Origin: Oscheius onirici
Lineage: Eukaryota > Nematoda > Chromadorea > Rhabditida > Rhabditidae
Assembly: GCA_932521025.1 (NCBI GenBank)
Contig: OW051470.1
Location: 1,550,001-1,614,000, forward strand
DNA: 64,000 bases
Direction of reading: 5' to 3'
The translations under genes were made by a program, and so were the position numbers. Of this stretch, positions 59,506-64,000 are shown piece by piece. Within the stretch, counting starts at the first letter, position 1; each line of letters opens with the position of its first letter. Under the pieces are notes generated by a model, which saw nothing but the letters and a program-made list of their open reading frames with translations, did no database searches and was not told where the DNA came from.

Positions 59506-62500
59506 CTACCTGCAAGTTCTCGGATAGCAAATCAGATGAGCATGTCGAAGATCAATCAGCGTTGACAGATGGAAAGCTCCGTAGGCAGCAATCATGCTGT
59601 ACTCCAAGACGGCGTAGTAGAACGGAACTAGGACGATGATTCCAGTTCAAAAATTAGTGCACCTACCGTAGCTGTGACAGTACGGCATCGAGAGTCCGAC
59701 TTGGTACTCGTGGAAGACTTGATGGGCTGTGAAGCTAAAAACTGAGAAACTGATGGACTTGATGAGGATGGAGAATACGTCGACGTGCTAAAATAGGGGT
59801 TGGAAAAATCTTTAAAAAATGAAAGTAGGGACAGACTTCTTTAGTTTTTCGGGTGAAGGTGAAGAGTAGAGCCAGTGTGAAAAACATGTTAAGGACGGCC
59901 GTTGAGGAGAAGGCCATCTTGAAGTACTTGTTGAAGACTGAAAAATTCGCTTTTTTCTGATCGTTGTGTCGTCACAGTGATTGTCTTTTTGCTGTCTACT
60001 TGAGGACAATAGTGCTTGATGGCTGCTAGGAAAAGCCGTTCGCAATCTCTGAGAGATCGGAAAGTTCCACTTTTTTTGGGAGAACTGACGTCTGAAACGA
60101 GTAACCTAGACCTGGATCCGGGCCGGCCCGCCTGGGCCCGGTCCCCAGACTTGGCCGTCAGACTGAGATCAGACCAAAAATGAAGCTGGTCATATTATAG
60201 TGCATTTTAGCGTATTTTAGAACTAAATAATAGAATAGTAATAATGTATATATATTTCGCTGACCTTTTTCACTAAAAATGATGAAAAAAAGCACATTTT
60301 GGCCAAAAAAAAACCTTTTTCTAAAAATTTGCCCCGAGATTTTCAGGGCCGGCCCGGCCCGTCAGCCAAGTCTAGAATAACCTACTGTGTTGTACTCTTC
60401 CCTACTGTCACCCCTGTCTATCACTGTCCTGTCCTGTACTGTTCCCCTACTGGTTACTACCGATCTCACTGTCTGTTCATTACCATTCCACATTGTCTTA
60501 CTCTGTTACTCTCCTCTACTGTCTTGTACTATCCAATATTGTTTCTAAACTCTTCATCACTGTTCCATACTGTCTTCTCATGGTCTCATACTCTCCCCAA
60601 CTGCCTCATACTGTCCCTCACTGTCTCCCTACTGGATTCCACTGATCCTACTACTGTCCATTACTGTTCCATACTGTCTTACCACGGTCTGTTACTCCAA
60701 CAGCCTCTTACTGTCTCATACTGTTCACTTACTGGGGTCTACTGATACTACTACTATCCCATACAGCTTTCTTGCCTATGGTTTTTCAGTGTCCATGTCT
60801 GTTCCCTACTATCCTCATGCTGACTTTTACTGTCTCGTTCTCTATTCGTTGCTCTCCCATTTTTCCCTTTCATACTAGACTAATTTTTATTAACCAGTAG
60901 TTGTGGTGAAAGTTCTTTAAAAAATGTATGAATGCCAAGTTTACAGTTTTACATTTTTTGTTAAAAATAGACGTTTTCGGAACTATAAAAGAACGTCCAA
61001 AATCTTGAATATTTACTATCGCTGGATGATACGGCTGTAACTTCCACCAACGTCTTTCTTTTGTCGAACGGACAATAAATTGTTCCATTTAGTTTTCTGT
61101 TTTTGCTTGTTCTTTATGGTGTATTGTGCCTTGCTTACTTTCTCTCTTATTCGCGGTGGAAATACTGGTAATATCTTCTCGAGGGCATAGAAGGCGAAAA
61201 GATGGATAAACGCCCGACTGTTTATATCGATCAAAGCTTCCTCGAAGAGTGCTAGACATAACAAATGGTCACTCACTGAGCAGCCAAGCCTCCGTAGCCT
61301 AGCGGTTTGGCGGCAGACTACCATTCTACCGCGCTGGGATCAAGAGCCCTATATGTTCCTGAGTTGGCGGCGGCTGTGAAATTTTTTAAAATCTTTGTTT
61401 AGATTTGATTATCATTTTGTTTCTCTCTCCCTCCGCCCAAACTCACTTGGAATCCCTTCAAAGTCCGAATGAACTGTGATGATTGCGAACAGAGAAAGAG
61501 ACAGGACCTCTACCAGCATCAGTGGAGTTAGCAGTTCGTTGAAGACACGGAAGATCAGAGATTCATTGCCCTCCATCGAGAAGAGACACCTGTTTTTATT
61601 TGTTCTGAACTGAGAGAATTTTTTTACCTCATAGTCAGAGCATTGAAAACCCTCATCGCCATTGGCAGTCCCACTGCCAGACGGAAGAGAACATTTCCGA
61701 TCACGTTGACTTCGAAGAGATTGATGATCGAAGGGAGCCAGGTGGGCTCAATTGGAGTCTCGGACTGAAAAGTTACGGTAAAGGAATCCCTCTTTTCCTT
61801 TCTTCGACAACTTTTGGACCTGGTGGAACATCGCCGCTGCAGATTAGCCACACTTTAGGTGCTTGTTTTTTTGTTGCAGCGGGACGCTGGCATAATCATC
61901 AAGTGGAACACAAAGAAAGAGAAAGAAAGAACGCAGAGATCAAGAATCAGAGGAAAGTGGAACGTTTTGCAACATCTCAACAAGAAATTGGAAATTGCAA
62001 TTTTTCTTCCCGAAACCTTAGGAATCCCGATTTTCTAGCAGTACATTTTCAGCTTGTGATGTTCAGCAAAAATTTTGCAATTTGACAAGCTCTACAATTT
62101 TGCAGAACATCGTTGAAAATGAATTGGTCACATTGAAAACGCAGTGAAAATGAGCCCATTACCCACCCACCCATAATTCCGGTGCCTTCTTCAAGATCAT
62201 TTCGTTAATATATCTGTTTGCGGGAATTCTTTGTGCTTTGACAAAATATCTCTCTCGTAATGTCCATTATATCAAATACTTATAAAGCAAAAAAAGAAAA
62301 AACACAGCCGCCCGAATATATATGAATCAGAACTTAGCGCGAAAGAAAAATAGAAAAACAGCTTGTCTGTCCAATGACCATATGGTCCATTTCCAACGAA
62401 TAGCGGCACCCGTGTTTGCGCGCCATTTTGAAATTTCTTGCGTAAATCCGATTTTTACTACTTCTTTTATTATTAGGATATTTTTAGCATTTAATTATAT

Positions 62501-63660
62501 TTTTGACGTTGTAATCGAATTCTACGCCTATAAAAACCTATTTGTCATCAAAAAGACGGGAAAAACAATACTTTAGATGCTGAAATGGCATAAAATGGCT
62601 GTTTTTTTCATTAAAACAGACGTGACGTTCTTAAAATCGGTGATTTTCAACCGGTGTTTATATCAAGTAGGTTGTTTTATACGCTGAGTTCGAAAAAGCA
62701 GTCAAAAGCAAGAAAAACGAGCTAGAAAACTAGGAAAAATTGTCAAAATCACACAAAATAGAATAAAATCCAACGCCGCGCACGTCATTTTCGAATTGTC
62801 GTGTCGGAACCCGTGCCACTCCACCTTTAAAGAATTGCCTCACTGCCGCTATTCGTTGGAAATGAACTATATGTTATGACCAGAACTTTTCGAGGAAGGC
62901 TCGATCGAAATAGTGGCTAAATTTTTATCCAGTTACTTGCGCATGCTCACGCTAAGAATCTAAAAAAATAAGAATCTTCACGGTTCCTCAGTCAAAAGTT
63001 TGAGAAAAGCAGCTGCCATGCTCCTTTTAGTACAGGAATATTTCAGAAACTCAAAAGATATCCAATTTTTATGTACTAACCCGGGGCAAAGCGAAAAGCT
63101 ATCAGATAACGGTAATCCCTCTTCTTTTTTTAACAGACCCTTCGCTGAGTTCCAGAAAGAATAGTCAGATCCCATCTTTATATCACCCGTCCTCTGATTT
63201 CCCTGATCACATATCTTGACTCGTGCCGAAAGCCAAAGTGTGACACTCGACTTTTCACGCCTCGTTTCCAGTTTTAAAAGCTGGAAACTTTCACTTTGCC
63301 ACGTACTAAATGGCCATTAAGTGACCTTGTGGGAGAACATTTTTAGGCTATAGGATCAAAATCTATCAAAACTCACGTGACAGACGAATCTACTGGCTCC
63401 ATAGGTCACAATAAATCCCGATTTGAGCTGGTCCGGTGGCGGAATCCAGTCCGTGAAGAGGGACACAGAGACGGCTCCTGAAAGAGCGTATTTTTGTAAA
63501 GGAATATTCTAGAATCTGTACCTATGAAAAGACTGACGGATAGAAATGAAAAGATGAGATTTGGGACGTAGAGCGGAATGTTCATGTAGGCAATGTCCGA
63601 GTTGTCATCTTCACGGTGTCCCTGCTTGAGCTGAGTGAATTCGGCGCGGGTCGTGGGGAT
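59506..63660 (-). CDS. PGAP2/Frag1-like multipass membrane protein, 5' end not seen
   Basis: Exons 63660-63522, 63477-63377, 61764-61628, 61589-61447, 59937-59837, 59787-59667 and 59627-59506 join in phase to 287 residues. Since 63660 follows a splice acceptor, at least one upstream exon is missing and may lie beyond the window. Hydrophobic helices: YVPNLIFSFLSVSLFIGAVS, LFEVNVIGNVLFRLAVGLPM, TPLMLVEVLSLSLFAIITVH, AVLNMFFTLALLFTF, SILIKSISFSVFSFTA and FYYAVLEYSMIAAYGAFHLS. The helix pattern and the motifs EYQVG and VLEY...AFH resemble PGAP2 (Frag1/DRAM/Sfk1), a Golgi/ER protein for lipid remodelling of GPI anchors. The assignment is by pattern only. Introns hold three inverted-repeat elements or relics. 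Confidence 0.68.
60103..60380. mobile_element. Inverted-repeat element with GC-rich ends
   Basis: Left GTAACCTAGACCTGGATCCG with GGGCCGGCCCG inside; right GGGCCGGCCCGGCCCGTCAG then CAAGTCTAGAATAACC. The ends are inverted with small gaps, and the interior is AT-rich. It lies in an intron of the PGAP2-like gene. Confidence 0.75.
60381..60870. repeat. Degenerate TACTGT-rich array
   Basis: About 490 bp rich in CTACTGTC, CATACTGT and TTACTGT words with irregular spacing. It creates long open frames rich in Ser, Leu and Tyr that are not genes. The same TACTGT word is common in other spacers (25170-25760). Confidence 0.75.
61288..61350 (+). pseudogene. tRNA-like relic
   Basis: GCCTCCGTAGCCTAGCGGTT resembles a tRNA 5' half with A box and D stem (GCC/GGC). 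The B-box region (GGGATCAAGAGCCC) is degenerate and no acceptor pairing is found. Antisense within an intron of the PGAP2-like gene. Confidence 0.4.
62380..62873. mobile_element. Inverted-repeat element, about 490 bp
   Basis: Left ATGGTCCATTTCCAACGAAT (continuing AGCGGCA) is inverted at the right as TGCCGCTATTCGTTGGAAAT (continuing GAACTATAT). No transposase frame inside. It lies in the 1.6-kb intron of the PGAP2-like gene. Confidence 0.85.
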
Positions 63661-64000
63661 CTAAAGGAGAACTTATGTGTAAAATTCTGAGTCTTTTTCG
63701 TGATAAATTATACTGTTTAACCGATTTCTACTATTATGTTTTGTTGTGGGAACAGACACAATCACCCAAATAATGTCGCTCATTTGTTCCCAAAAACATG
63801 GTTGTACCAACAGCTCCCAAACTTCAGAAAAGAGAATATGTCATGATAGATATGTGATTTTTATCGGATTGGGGACTTTCCTTAGAAAAACTTGTTCTAG
63901 AATATTCTAGAACGAATTTTTCGTGAATCAATTTTTCGGCTGTTTTTGTACATTTTGACGCTTCGTTATACGTTTCTAGAGTAGTTTTTCACGCTGAGTC
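63661..64000. other. Intron or upstream region of the PGAP2-like gene
   Basis: Begins right after the 3' splice acceptor (minus strand) of the first visible exon. AT-rich with no further exon that I can support before the window ends. Confidence 0.5.

Noticed and set aside
60299-60745. 148-codon plus-strand frame rich in Ser, Tyr and Leu
   Set aside because: It is a translation of the degenerate TACTGT repeat and of the right end of an inverted-repeat element.

Overview
The window looks like nuclear DNA of a nematode. Genes are split by many short GT-AG introns ending in TTTCAG or TTTTAG. Genes are densely packed and nest in one another's introns. One gene (40495-41574) belongs to the transthyretin-like secreted family, which is essentially nematode-specific. 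Nothing bacterial, viral-genome-like or CRISPR-like was seen. All gene models were spliced by hand from the sequence and checked for reading-phase continuity. No database search was possible, so names rest on recognised family motifs.

Layout. 1-5217: simple repeats, a four-exon coiled-coil gene, a tRNA-like relic and a broken PP1-type phosphatase. 5218-10460: one arm of an inverted segmental duplication carrying a damaged copy of an F-box-like gene, a short inverted-repeat element, then a decayed DIRS/PAT-type tyrosine-recombinase retroelement on the minus strand. 10730-11122: a truncated aldolase pseudogene. 11973-12851: a small multipass membrane protein with a tRNA-Gly(TCC) in one intron. 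13927-33604: a run of plus-strand housekeeping genes, namely ADRM1/Rpn13 (proteasome ubiquitin receptor), SRFBP1/BUD22 (nucleolar), MYBBP1A/Pol5 (nucleolar, 17 exons) and the V-ATPase B subunit. Two small genes lie inside MYBBP1A introns, one antisense (secreted, Cys-rich) and one sense (single-pass membrane).

34700-38000: an H2B gene missing its 5' half, abutting an inverted repeat, and the intact second copy of the F-box-like gene. The second arm of the inverted duplication ends here. 38852-45713: a small membrane protein, the transthyretin-like gene, and a CRAL-TRIO/GOLD (SEC14-like) gene with a G-protein gamma subunit nested antisense in its second intron. 45714-53706: mostly repeat-rich non-coding DNA with a His-rich membrane protein, possible partial exons and tRNA-like relics. 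53707-64000: a ten-exon membrane protein of unknown family, a small gene with a 20-nt exon, and a PGAP2/Frag1-like membrane protein whose 5' end is not visible.

Recurring themes are: (i) non-autonomous inverted-repeat elements in introns and spacers; (ii) a four-copy intronic repeat, always in the sense orientation, one copy sitting beside a 5' splice site that reads AT instead of GT; (iii) gene truncation at repeat junctions (phosphatase, H2B, aldolase). The nucleolar pair SRFBP1/BUD22 and MYBBP1A lie next to each other, and ADRM1 to SRFBP1 is only 142 bp, which would suit a nematode operon.
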